9,492 nucleotides of DNA from Methylococcaceae bacterium. Lineage in GTDB: Bacteria > Pseudomonadota > Gammaproteobacteria > Methylococcales > Methylococcaceae. The notes under the pieces were generated by a model. That model was given only the letters and a program-made list of their open reading frames with translations, was not told where the DNA came from and did not search any database. The translations under genes were made by a program, and so were the position numbers. This document shows positions 1-5,387 of the stretch, one piece after another (positions within the stretch are counted from its first letter, which is position 1; each line of letters begins with the position of its first letter). Where the stretch lies: the NCBI GenBank assembly GCA_005792805.1, contig SXQV01000100.1, positions 1 through 9,492 on the forward strand, written 5' to 3'.

Positions 1-55
1 AAAAACCGTGAAAACAGAACGGAAGCGGCGTGAAGATCACGACAAAGCTAAATAG
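1..55 (+). CDS. Possible 3' end of a plus-strand gene entering from the left
   Basis: In frame 2 the first 54 bases stay open until a TAG at 53-55. They would encode a very basic tail (KTVKTERKRREDHDKAK). The other two plus frames stop earlier. A highly charged C-terminus followed about 140 bp later by a plus-strand terminator (196-221) fits the end of a transcription unit lying mostly outside the window. Eighteen codons are far too few to call a protein, and the open stretch may be chance. No function is proposed. Confidence 0.2.
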   Translation, partial: KTVKTERKRREDHDKAK

Positions 56-195
56 TGGGCTATGAAACGGCGCTGAGCGGTGCAAAAATTTAGTAGAGAT
101 GCCGGCGAGAGTAGTCTACGATCAGGCTACACGGATTCAGGTTCATTGAAAGCGTGATGATCTCGATTGGGAAGCCTTCGGCTCATCGCCATGAA

Positions 196-221
196 ACGGG
201 CGCCTCGGCGGCCGTTTTTTT
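196..221 (+). terminator. Rho-independent terminator (plus strand)
   Basis: The arm ACGGGCGC pairs with GCGGCCGT across a four-base loop, with one internal G/G mismatch, and runs straight into seven T residues (215-221). The opposite strand has only three T after the stem, so termination is mainly plus-strand. No confident plus-strand gene lies in 1-195, so it ends either a gene entering from the left edge (possibly the one stopping at 55) or a short untranslated RNA. A small AGCC-TTC-GGCT hairpin at 173-183 lies just upstream. The rest of 1-278 shows nothing I can assign. Confidence 0.7.
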
Positions 222-278
222 GAGGTGTCTGACTGCGGCCCATGCCGGGCAGGAACGAGACTGGGCAGCGCTCCCCAG

Positions 279-746
279 CTAGAGGTCTACTCCCTTATTC
301 TTGCAGGGGTAAGCCTTAACCAGAGCATCTGACACGACCCTGGAGGCAGATTCGCCGCCGCGCTCAGGGTGCTCCTTCAGGTAACGCTTGATGAGATCTG
401 CCGCCTGGCCATTATCAAAGGCATCCGGGGTGCAAAACAGCACTCCGCGCATGGCGTCATGCACGCCAGCGACGTAACTGAGACAGACCATGGCGTCATG
501 GGTGTCTGACCCGCTTGCCTGGTGCTTTAGGACACGATCATCGGCATCACAATAATCACGCAGCACAGCCGTCGTGATAAAACCGGCAGCGCTGGGCAGC
601 GGCAGCCAGCAGAGAGAGCCGCTGGCCATCAATGCCAGCAACATGGCAAAAGACCGCCCGAACCCAACAGGAAGCCACCCCCCAACCGGGTCATTCATGG
701 GGCGTGGCCGCACTGACAGGGTTCGCCCCGCTATGGCTTCGGGCAT
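279..746 (-). CDS. Rap1a/Tai-family immunity-like protein (copy 2)
   Basis: The predicted product is an exported protein of up to 155 aa. Its conserved part (about residues 55-150) has the Rap1a/Tai pattern: a central YVAGVHDAM segment, a Cys-Pro-like turn (CTP), an HPE segment and a terminal AL-KAYPC. Mature Cys residues are at 66, 88, 105 and 148; the last three spacings (17 and 43) match those of the upstream paralogue exactly, suggesting shared disulfides. Family members bind and block peptidoglycan amidase effectors of type VI secretion in the periplasm (Serratia Rap1a, Tai4), though many genomic copies have no known partner. The start is uncertain. ATG 746 has a good AGAGG seven bases upstream and overlaps the previous gene by 16 bp, but it puts about 32 residues before the hydrophobic signal (33-54). 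ATG 698 or 644 would give a more normal signal peptide but lacks a clear ribosome site. Family membership is fairly secure; an immunity role is inference. Confidence 0.8.
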   Translation of the reverse strand: MPEAIAGRTLSVRPRPMNDPVGGWLPVGFGRSFAMLLALMASGSLCWLPLPSAAGFITTAVLRDYCDADDRVLKHQASGSDTHDAMVCLSYVAGVHDAMRGVLFCTPDAFDNGQAADLIKRYLKEHPERGGESASRVVSDALVKAYPCKNKGVDL

Positions 747-1054
747 GGATAGGCCTCTTGCAGGGCTTCAACGACCAGATTGGCTTCATGCTCATGCAGC
801 CGTCTGGCGTGAGCTTCGAGAAAATGCCGGACGACATGGACTTTCTGCTCGTGCGTGGTGCCGTCTGGAGGACAGGCCAGCGTACCTTCAATGGCATCGT
901 AGACGCCATGAATATAGCTGTTGCATTCGTTGGCGTTTTTCTGGCCTCGCCGCATGGAGTCGCAAACCGCCTTCAGGTTCTTTGCCGATTTAAGGTGTCC
1001 CAATCCGCTCAGGGGCAGACAAACCAGCACCAGGCTGACGATAAATCGTTTCAT
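731..1054 (-). CDS. Rap1a/Tai-family immunity-like protein (copy 1)
   Basis: A 107-aa secreted protein. A short signal peptide (basic MKRF, then a hydrophobic run to about residue 19) precedes a domain with the family hallmarks: C31, C44 in NECNSYIHGVYDAI, C61 followed by PP, and a closing EALQEAYPC (C104). The size is normal for Rap1a/Tai proteins, which act in the periplasm, some as immunity proteins against type VI amidases. The start is well supported by AAGGAG six bases before ATG 1054. It lies 130 bp downstream of the L,D-transpeptidase gene and overlaps the second paralogue by 16 bp, so the two small genes are almost certainly translated from one mRNA. No effector-like gene is visible beside the pair, so the target, if any, is unknown. 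Confidence 0.82.
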   Translation of the reverse strand: MKRFIVSLVLVCLPLSGLGHLKSAKNLKAVCDSMRRGQKNANECNSYIHGVYDAIEGTLACPPDGTTHEQKVHVVRHFLEAHARRLHEHEANLVVEALQEAYPCPKP

Positions 1055-1102
1055 GGATCGCTCCTTTTGCGGTCATTGAGAGCGATTGGAACACACGCCG
1101 GT

Positions 1103-1140
1103 ACGGCTGAACATAGCCGTCCGCGCCGCCATTTGCGGAC
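1103..1140. other. Two mutually exclusive small hairpins upstream of the Rap1a/Tai pair
   Basis: ACGGCT (1103-1108) pairs perfectly with AGCCGT (1115-1120). GTCCGC (1119-1124) pairs perfectly with GCGGAC (1135-1140). The two stems share bases 1119-1120, so they cannot both form completely. They lie in the 130-bp gap between the L,D-transpeptidase stop and the first Rap1a-like gene. Neither is followed by a T-run on either strand, so they are not standard terminators. They could be mRNA-processing structures or simply chance in GC-rich DNA. Confidence 0.3.
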
Positions 1141-1184
1141 CAGACACAAGCGGGGCCTGGGTCGCGCATGGGGACCGGATTCGC

Positions 1185-2198
1185 CTAATAGTCCCCCGAA
1201 GCCTCGCGATTGGGGTTGTCAGGATCGACCACCTGGGTCACATCGGGGCCCGTATCCGTCGTGGTCACTTCATCAGCACGGCCCTCACTGGCCGGCGTCT
1301 GGACCGCTGATGGGTCTCCATCCGTGGCTGAGACGGGTTCCGCCGGGGACGCATCGCCCGACATGATCAACTGGCTGCGCAAAGTTCCCGCCGTACTCTC
1401 CATGGGCGCATTGACGGCGGCTCTGGCCGCCCCCGCATCCCAGGGTGTCGTGGGGCCAATGATGATGAGGGTCTTGTAGGCCGGTAGGGTACGGCCCGTC
1501 GGGCGTCCGGTACGCTCACTCACCTGATTCACCGGGCCATAACCGCTCTGTCCGATCAGGTGAAACATTTCTTCAGCACGATAATCTTCTTCATGGACGC
1601 AGCCATGGGACTCGGCGGCTTTGCCCATATCGCCAATTGATGCCCGGTCTAGCGAGGAATGCAGCGCCATGCCGCCGTGGAAGAAGACGGCCCAGAGCAT
1701 TGGCGCGTCATACTCATGCGACCAGTGGCGGGAGGAAAACTCTTTGGGGGTGAAATAACCGGAGGCTGTTTCGTGCCCCTGCATTCCAGTCGAAACCAGC
1801 CAGTAATACAAAAGGCCAGAGCCGCGCCGGTACACCCGCAAGGTCTGCTCCTTGCCCCAGAAACTGTCATCCGCCTTGCTGATCACAACGATGAGGTTGT
1901 AATCATTAAAGTCGGGATCATCCAGCGGGTTAGGCAAAGTCAGCGCCTCCGCCTTGTTGGGATCCCGGTAGGGAGAAAAGGCTTTGGTCACCCCGAAGTG
2001 ATAACTCAGGTCGGCACCCGGGTCATTTTCATAGCGGGATGTCGGCTGAGTCCGGGGAAATCCATCCCAGGGCCCATCTGCCCCCCCATTCACGGCTTGA
2101 GCAGACGGGACAACCAGTTGCAACAACAATCCGATCATGACCGCATAATGTGCGGAGCGCAGGGAACGGGACAAGGCAAGCAGGCGGGTGACATTCAT
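1185..2198 (-). CDS. Secreted YkuD-type L,D-transpeptidase
   Basis: A 337-aa periplasmic enzyme of the L,D-transpeptidase (YkuD) family, which makes 3-3 peptidoglycan cross-links or attaches proteins to stem peptides through a catalytic Cys. A signal peptide occupies residues 1-35 (hydrophobic VMIGLLLQLVV, likely cleavage after AQA35). The domain runs from about 100 to 250: LIVVISKAD, LRVYRRG, VSTGMQGHETASGYFTP, then H180 and SHGC197-200, with 16 residues between His and Ser as the family requires. C200 is the predicted nucleophile. The residue usually Arg two places after this Cys is His202 (SHGCVHEED), a departure from the common SHGC[IV]R form. After about 255 comes a tail rich in Ala, Ser, Thr, Asp and Pro that looks disordered and lacks a recognisable wall-binding domain. 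Start ATG 2198 has GGAG eight bases upstream. The gene begins 71 bp after the aspS stop with no clear terminator between, so read-through from aspS is possible. The exact subfamily and donor/acceptor specificity cannot be told. Confidence 0.87.
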   Translation of the reverse strand: MNVTRLLALSRSLRSAHYAVMIGLLLQLVVPSAQAVNGGADGPWDGFPRTQPTSRYENDPGADLSYHFGVTKAFSPYRDPNKAEALTLPNPLDDPDFNDYNLIVVISKADDSFWGKEQTLRVYRRGSGLLYYWLVSTGMQGHETASGYFTPKEFSSRHWSHEYDAPMLWAVFFHGGMALHSSLDRASIGDMGKAAESHGCVHEEDYRAEEMFHLIGQSGYGPVNQVSERTGRPTGRTLPAYKTLIIIGPTTPWDAGAARAAVNAPMESTAGTLRSQLIMSGDASPAEPVSATDGDPSAVQTPASEGRADEVTTTDTGPDVTQVVDPDNPNREASGDY

Positions 2199-2269
2199 GC
2201 GGGAAACTCCGTTTAATTCCTGGCCACCACAGGGCCATTGAAGGGGGGATCGGCCTGAGCAATGACCCT

Positions 2270-4072
2270 TTAGCCGGATGCCTGCCCTTCCTTGCCAGCC
2301 GGCTCCGGCGGCTTTCTTAGCCGAATCCCCAGTTCACGTAACTGGAAGTCGGTGACTTCAGCCGGCGCATCAATCATCGGACACCAGGCGGACTGCGTTT
2401 TCGGAAAGGCCATCACTTCGCGGATAGAGTTTGCCCCCGCCATCAGCATGACCAGACGATCCATCCCGAAAGCGATGCCGCCATGGGGCGGCGCGCCATA
2501 CTTGAGCGCATTGAGCAGGAAGCCAAATTTCTGCTGGGCTTCCTCATCGCCAATTCCGAGCAGTTTGAACACGGCATCCTGCATGTCGGTCTGGTGAATA
2601 CGCACCGAACCGCCGCCGATTTCCGTGCCATTCAGCACCATGTCGTAGGCACGGGATATCGCCTTGCCGGGATCGGCCCTGAGTTCCTCCAGCGTGCATT
2701 TGGGCGCGGTGAAGGGATGGTGCAGGGCAAACCAGCGGTTGTCCTTTTCATCCCACTCGAACATCGGGAAGTCCACCACCCACATCGGCGCCCATTCGCC
2801 CTGAGCCAGCCCGCGATCGTGCCCAACCTTGAGCCGCAGCGCGCCAATCGCTTCATTGACCACCTTCGCCTTGTCGGCTCCGAAAAACACCAGATCTCCG
2901 GTTTCCGCCCCGACACGATCCATGATCGCCAGCACCGCTTCTGCGGGAAGGAACTTGACGATGGGTGATTGCAGACCTTCGATTCCGGCCGCCCGGTCGG
3001 TGACCTTGATATAGGCCAGACCCTTGGCACCGTAGATGCCGACGAACTGGGTCAGATCGTCGATTTCCTTGCGCGAGAGATCGCCGCCCCTGGGGATACG
3101 CAGCGCCACGACACGGCCTTCCGGATCCTGCGCCGGCCCGGCAAAGACCTTGAACTCGATATCCTTCAGCAGATCCGCCACATCCACCAATTCCAGCGGG
3201 ATGCGCAAATCCGGCTTGTCGGAACCATAACGCCGCATGGCTTCCGCGTAACTCAGGCGCGGGAACGGATTGGGTAACTCGACATTCAGCGTCTTGGCGA
3301 ACAGCTCGCGAATCATCTGCTCCATCAGGCCGGTAATGGCCTGCTCGTCCATGAACGAGGTTTCAATATCGAGCTGGGTGAATTCCGGCTGACGGTCGGC
3401 GCGTAGGTCTTCGTCACGGAAACAGCGCACCACCTGATAGTAGCGATCCATGCCCGACACCATCAGCAACTGCTTGTAGAGCTGCGGCGATTGCGGCAAG
3501 GCGAAGAAATGATTCGGGTGGGTACGACTGGGCACCAGATAGTCGCGGGCACCTTCCGGCGTAGCCTTGGTCAGGAACGGCGTTTCGATTTCATAGAAGC
3601 CGTTGTCGTCCATGAAATTGCGCAAATGACGGGTAATATCCCGGCGCAGGCGCATCCGCTGCTGCATGACCGGGCGGCGCAGGTCGATATAACGGTAGCG
3701 CAAACGGGTTTCCTCGCTGACCTCCACCTCGCTCTCCAGCGGGAACGGAGGCGTCTCCGCCTTGTTGAGAATTTCCAGGCTGGCCGCCAATACCTCAATT
3801 TTGCCGGTGGTCAGGTTCGGGTTGATGGTGCCTTCGGGACGAGGACGCACCTTGCCATGGACTTTCAGGACATATTCACTGCGGACCGTCTCGGCCAGCT
3901 TGAAAGCCTCGGCAGTGTCAGGGTCAAACACCACCTGAACCAGCCCCTCACGATCACGCAGATCGATAAAAATGACGCCCCCATGATCACGACGGCGATG
4001 AACCCAGCCACACAGGTCGACTGCCTGATCCAGATGACTTTCCGTTACTTCTCCACAGCGGTGGCTACGCAT
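2270..4072 (-). CDS. aspS: Aspartyl-tRNA synthetase, predicted non-discriminating
   Basis: Cytoplasmic class IIb synthetase that charges tRNA(Asp) with aspartate. The 600-aa length is typical of bacterial AspRS. In order: an N-terminal OB-fold anticodon-binding domain (about 1-105); the class II core, with IETPFLTKATPEGARDYLVPSR (161-183), motif 2 (FRDEDLRADRQPEFTQ, 218-233) and motif 3 (GIAFGMDRL, 532-540); and the bacterial GAD insertion (about 290-420). The anticodon domain has His30 (RRRDHGG) and Gly81 (RPEGTIN), where E. coli AspRS has Leu and Lys. This His/Gly pair is known from non-discriminating enzymes such as that of Pseudomonas aeruginosa, which also load Asp onto tRNA(Asn) for amidation by GatCAB. 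The frame stays open upstream to an ATG at 4165, but a promoter lies inside that extension and homology begins at MRSHRCG, so ATG 4072 (weak GGGA upstream) is chosen. The C-terminus ends in a short hydrophilic tail. Confidence 0.97.
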   Translation of the reverse strand: MRSHRCGEVTESHLDQAVDLCGWVHRRRDHGGVIFIDLRDREGLVQVVFDPDTAEAFKLAETVRSEYVLKVHGKVRPRPEGTINPNLTTGKIEVLAASLEILNKAETPPFPLESEVEVSEETRLRYRYIDLRRPVMQQRMRLRRDITRHLRNFMDDNGFYEIETPFLTKATPEGARDYLVPSRTHPNHFFALPQSPQLYKQLLMVSGMDRYYQVVRCFRDEDLRADRQPEFTQLDIETSFMDEQAITGLMEQMIRELFAKTLNVELPNPFPRLSYAEAMRRYGSDKPDLRIPLELVDVADLLKDIEFKVFAGPAQDPEGRVVALRIPRGGDLSRKEIDDLTQFVGIYGAKGLAYIKVTDRAAGIEGLQSPIVKFLPAEAVLAIMDRVGAETGDLVFFGADKAKVVNEAIGALRLKVGHDRGLAQGEWAPMWVVDFPMFEWDEKDNRWFALHHPFTAPKCTLEELRADPGKAISRAYDMVLNGTEIGGGSVRIHQTDMQDAVFKLLGIGDEEAQQKFGFLLNALKYGAPPHGGIAFGMDRLVMLMAGANSIREVMAFPKTQSAWCPMIDAPAEVTDFQLRELGIRLRKPPEPAGKEGQASG

Positions 4073-4103
4073 GACTGATTCCCGTGACGGTAAAAAGGCT
4101 TGG

Positions 4104-4132
4104 ATTTTAGGGGGTGCAAGGGGGTGACACAA
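4104..4132 (-). promoter_or_regulatory. Sigma70-type promoter of aspS
   Basis: Read on the minus strand, TTGTGT (4132-4127) and TAAAAT (4109-4104) are separated by exactly 17 bases, a good match to -35/-10 consensus. Transcription would start near 4097, giving a leader of about 25 nt before ATG 4072. This also argues against the in-frame ATG at 4165, which lies upstream of the promoter. No operator or T-box-like structure fits in so short a leader. Confidence 0.6.
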
Positions 4133-4402
4133 GGCTGAAAGACGGGAAAGACGGCCTGACTGCACCCGATATGGCCAAATCTGACGAGTGCCTGGAAAGA
4201 AGCTTTACCCGTTCAAAGCGGATCAACGGGTCATGCGAACGCCATCTGGCCGCGTTAGCCCCAGATGCAGATTGCCTTGCAACGTCAGTTGAGCCTCAGA
4301 TTTCAGGCCTTTCGGGCACCTCGAAAAACGGCACTTCGACAAACCCGGCGCGAACGGTTTTACGGATCGTTTTTCGAAAGACCCTTGCCAGTACCCTTGA
4401 CG
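4133..4402. other. Intergenic region between the exporter and aspS, with two dyads
   Basis: Together with the aspS promoter this makes 330 bp without a convincing gene; open frames crossing it lack coding character and run into mneA antisense. It holds a 7-bp perfect inverted repeat (ACCCGTT 4207-4213 with AACGGGT 4225-4231, 11-base loop) about 75 bp upstream of the aspS -35 box, and the longer inverted repeat at 4321-4377, listed separately. The first dyad has no T-run on either strand, so it might be a regulator site or a chance hairpin. No tRNA or riboswitch signature is visible. Confidence 0.45.
4321..4377. repeat. 57-bp element bounded by 10-bp perfect inverted repeats
   Basis: TCGAAAAACG (4321-4330) is the exact reverse complement of CGTTTTTCGA (4368-4377). 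Inside, AAACC (4341-4345) pairs with GGTTT (4356-4360), so the element can fold into nested hairpins. It lies 26 bp after the mneA stop and may work as its transcription end: on the minus strand the second arm of the outer stem contains TTTTT, though no T-run follows it. It shares AAACCCGGCG with the palindrome at 6665-6738 (4341-4350 against 6688-6697), so it may be a diverged member of the same dispersed family. Which of these explanations holds cannot be decided from one copy. Confidence 0.5.
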
Positions 4403-5107
4403 TCAATCGCCCTGTTCGCCGGGTTCGGCGACCAAAAACGCTGGTTCGTAGAGAGCGCTCCAGGTACTGGCCGGAACGGCTTTATAGGCAGCAAACGCGG
4501 CGAATACCAGAAACAGCATCCCGCCAATCCGGCTCATGGTCCGCTGCGGCACCCTGGCAAGCAGGGTTTTACCCGCCCAGATGCCCATGACGGAAGTGGT
4601 CGCCAACGCGGCCGTGGCCCCTAGCCAGACGGGGACAGGTGGCTCGGTGGCCCCCAATCCAGCCACCGAGATTTGCGTTTTGTCGCCAAACTCGGCCAGA
4701 AAAATCATCAGAAAGGTGGTGAGGAAAATGCCATGCCCCGATTTTTCCTCGACAATGTCATCCCCGGCGTCTTCCCGGGCCAGCAGATTACGGAGACCAA
4801 ATGCCGCGAACAGGATGGCCACGGCAATGGCGACTGCCCGTTCCGGGATCCATTGACCGGCCACCGCACCAAAAACAACGGCAATCGCATTCAAAAGGGC
4901 AAACGCCAAAAGCGCACCCCAGAGCACAGGCCAGTGCCGATGCTTCGCCGCCAGAGTCATACAGACCAGCTGACTCTTGTCACCAAACTCCGCGACCGCA
5001 ACGAGCGTGCAGGCGGCCGCCGAAACCGTCCAGCCCCGCAGCCAATCGATCTCAGGCAACGTCTGATCCAGCCAACCCCTGGCTTCGGCAATCAGGTTAC
5101 AGGCCAT
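4403..5107 (-). CDS. mneA: UPF0016/TMEM165-family manganese exporter (MneA-like)
   Basis: A 234-aa inner-membrane cation transporter of the GDT1/TMEM165 family. The Vibrio cholerae member MneA exports Mn2+; eukaryotic relatives move Mn2+ and Ca2+ at the Golgi. The two diagnostic motifs are intact: EFGDKSQ at 40-46 and EFGDKTQ at 139-145, the acidic, inversely placed halves that line the ion path. About six membrane segments are predicted (roughly 27-48, 61-83, 90-108, 126-148, 158-180, 193-213). A charged loop at 110-125 (REDAGDDIVEEK) joins the two three-helix halves. Start ATG 5107 has GGGAG about ten bases upstream. It stands as its own unit: a candidate promoter with an overlapping dyad and a hairpin lie upstream, and a 330-bp gap separates it from aspS. 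Mn2+ as substrate is inferred from the family. The gene name follows the Vibrio protein. Confidence 0.88.
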   Translation of the reverse strand: MACNLIAEARGWLDQTLPEIDWLRGWTVSAAACTLVAVAEFGDKSQLVCMTLAAKHRHWPVLWGALLAFALLNAIAVVFGAVAGQWIPERAVAIAVAILFAAFGLRNLLAREDAGDDIVEEKSGHGIFLTTFLMIFLAEFGDKTQISVAGLGATEPPVPVWLGATAALATTSVMGIWAGKTLLARVPQRTMSRIGGMLFLVFAAFAAYKAVPASTWSALYEPAFLVAEPGEQGD

Positions 5108-5178
5108 GATTCGGTTACTCCCTGAAAGCAGAGAAAACGCTGACAGATTCGCATCTTCTCCCGAGTTGAATTGGAAAA

Positions 5179-5216
5179 GCCGGGTTTGCGCGATGCTTCA
5201 ACCCGGCCTGCGGGCT
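5179..5216. repeat. Palindromic GCCGGGTT...AACCCGGC repeat, terminator-like on the minus strand
   Basis: GCCGGGTT (5179-5186) pairs perfectly with AACCCGGC (5200-5207) around a 13-base loop containing GCGCGATGCTTC, with a CTGCGGGCT tail. Similar palindromes are widely scattered between genes in many beta- and gammaproteobacteria (family resemblance from memory). On the minus strand the stem is followed directly by TTTT (5178-5175), so it resembles an intrinsic terminator between the candidate mneA promoter and its ATG. It either dampens mneA transcription or is simply a repeat that landed in the leader. The matching repeat lies beyond the other end of the GH18 gene. Confidence 0.65.
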
Positions 5217-5244
5217 ATGGTCAGAAAATCGATATCTGCGCCGG

Positions 5245-5290
5245 AACGATCCCGTATGGGTTCGTTATACAGCAAACACACACTTGACAA
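5245..5290 (-). promoter_or_regulatory. Candidate mneA promoter with an overlapping operator-like dyad
   Basis: On the minus strand TTGTCA (5290-5285) and TATAAC (5269-5264) form a -35/-10 pair, with a short 15-base spacer. A 22-bp imperfect palindrome (5245-5266, AACGA-x-CCC-4-GGG-x-TCGTT, 18 of 22 positions symmetric) overlaps the end of the -10 box and the predicted start site, the classic place for a repressor. It does not obviously match the E. coli MntR site. It may instead form a hairpin at the 5' end of the transcript. The leader to ATG 5107 would be about 150 nt. Confidence 0.4.
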
Positions 5291-5387
5291 TCAGGAAAAA
5301 ACAGGCGGATGGTGACGGCCCCGCATAGTCAGACTTGACTCTGGCTGACTGAGGGGCTCACTCAACATCTCACCTAAAGGTAGCGCG

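Noticed and set aside
632..1366. 244-aa plus-strand open frame
   Set aside because: It runs antisense through three genes with clear family motifs, signal peptides and ribosome sites. Its own translation is Arg/Pro/Gln-rich with no recognisable motif.
4073..4165. N-terminal extension of AspRS to ATG 4165
   Set aside because: The added 31 residues have no AspRS similarity, a good -35/-10 pair lies inside them, and the family start MRSHRCG is at 4072.
5284..5312. Plus-strand promoter for the GH18 gene from TTGACA at 5284
   Set aside because: The hexamer is perfect, but the positions 17 bases on read GGATGG, not a -10 box. It overlaps the minus-strand -35 box, which has a better partner.
5327..5350. 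AGTCAG/CTGACT inverted repeat (5327-5332 with 5345-5350) upstream of the GH18 gene as a regulator site
   Set aside because: Six-base arms built of repeated GACT units can pair in several ways. Too weak to call without conservation.
5108..5387. yybP-ykoY manganese riboswitch upstream of mneA
   Set aside because: The conserved aptamer segments could not be found on the minus strand. The GGGAGTA before the ATG is better read as the ribosome binding site.
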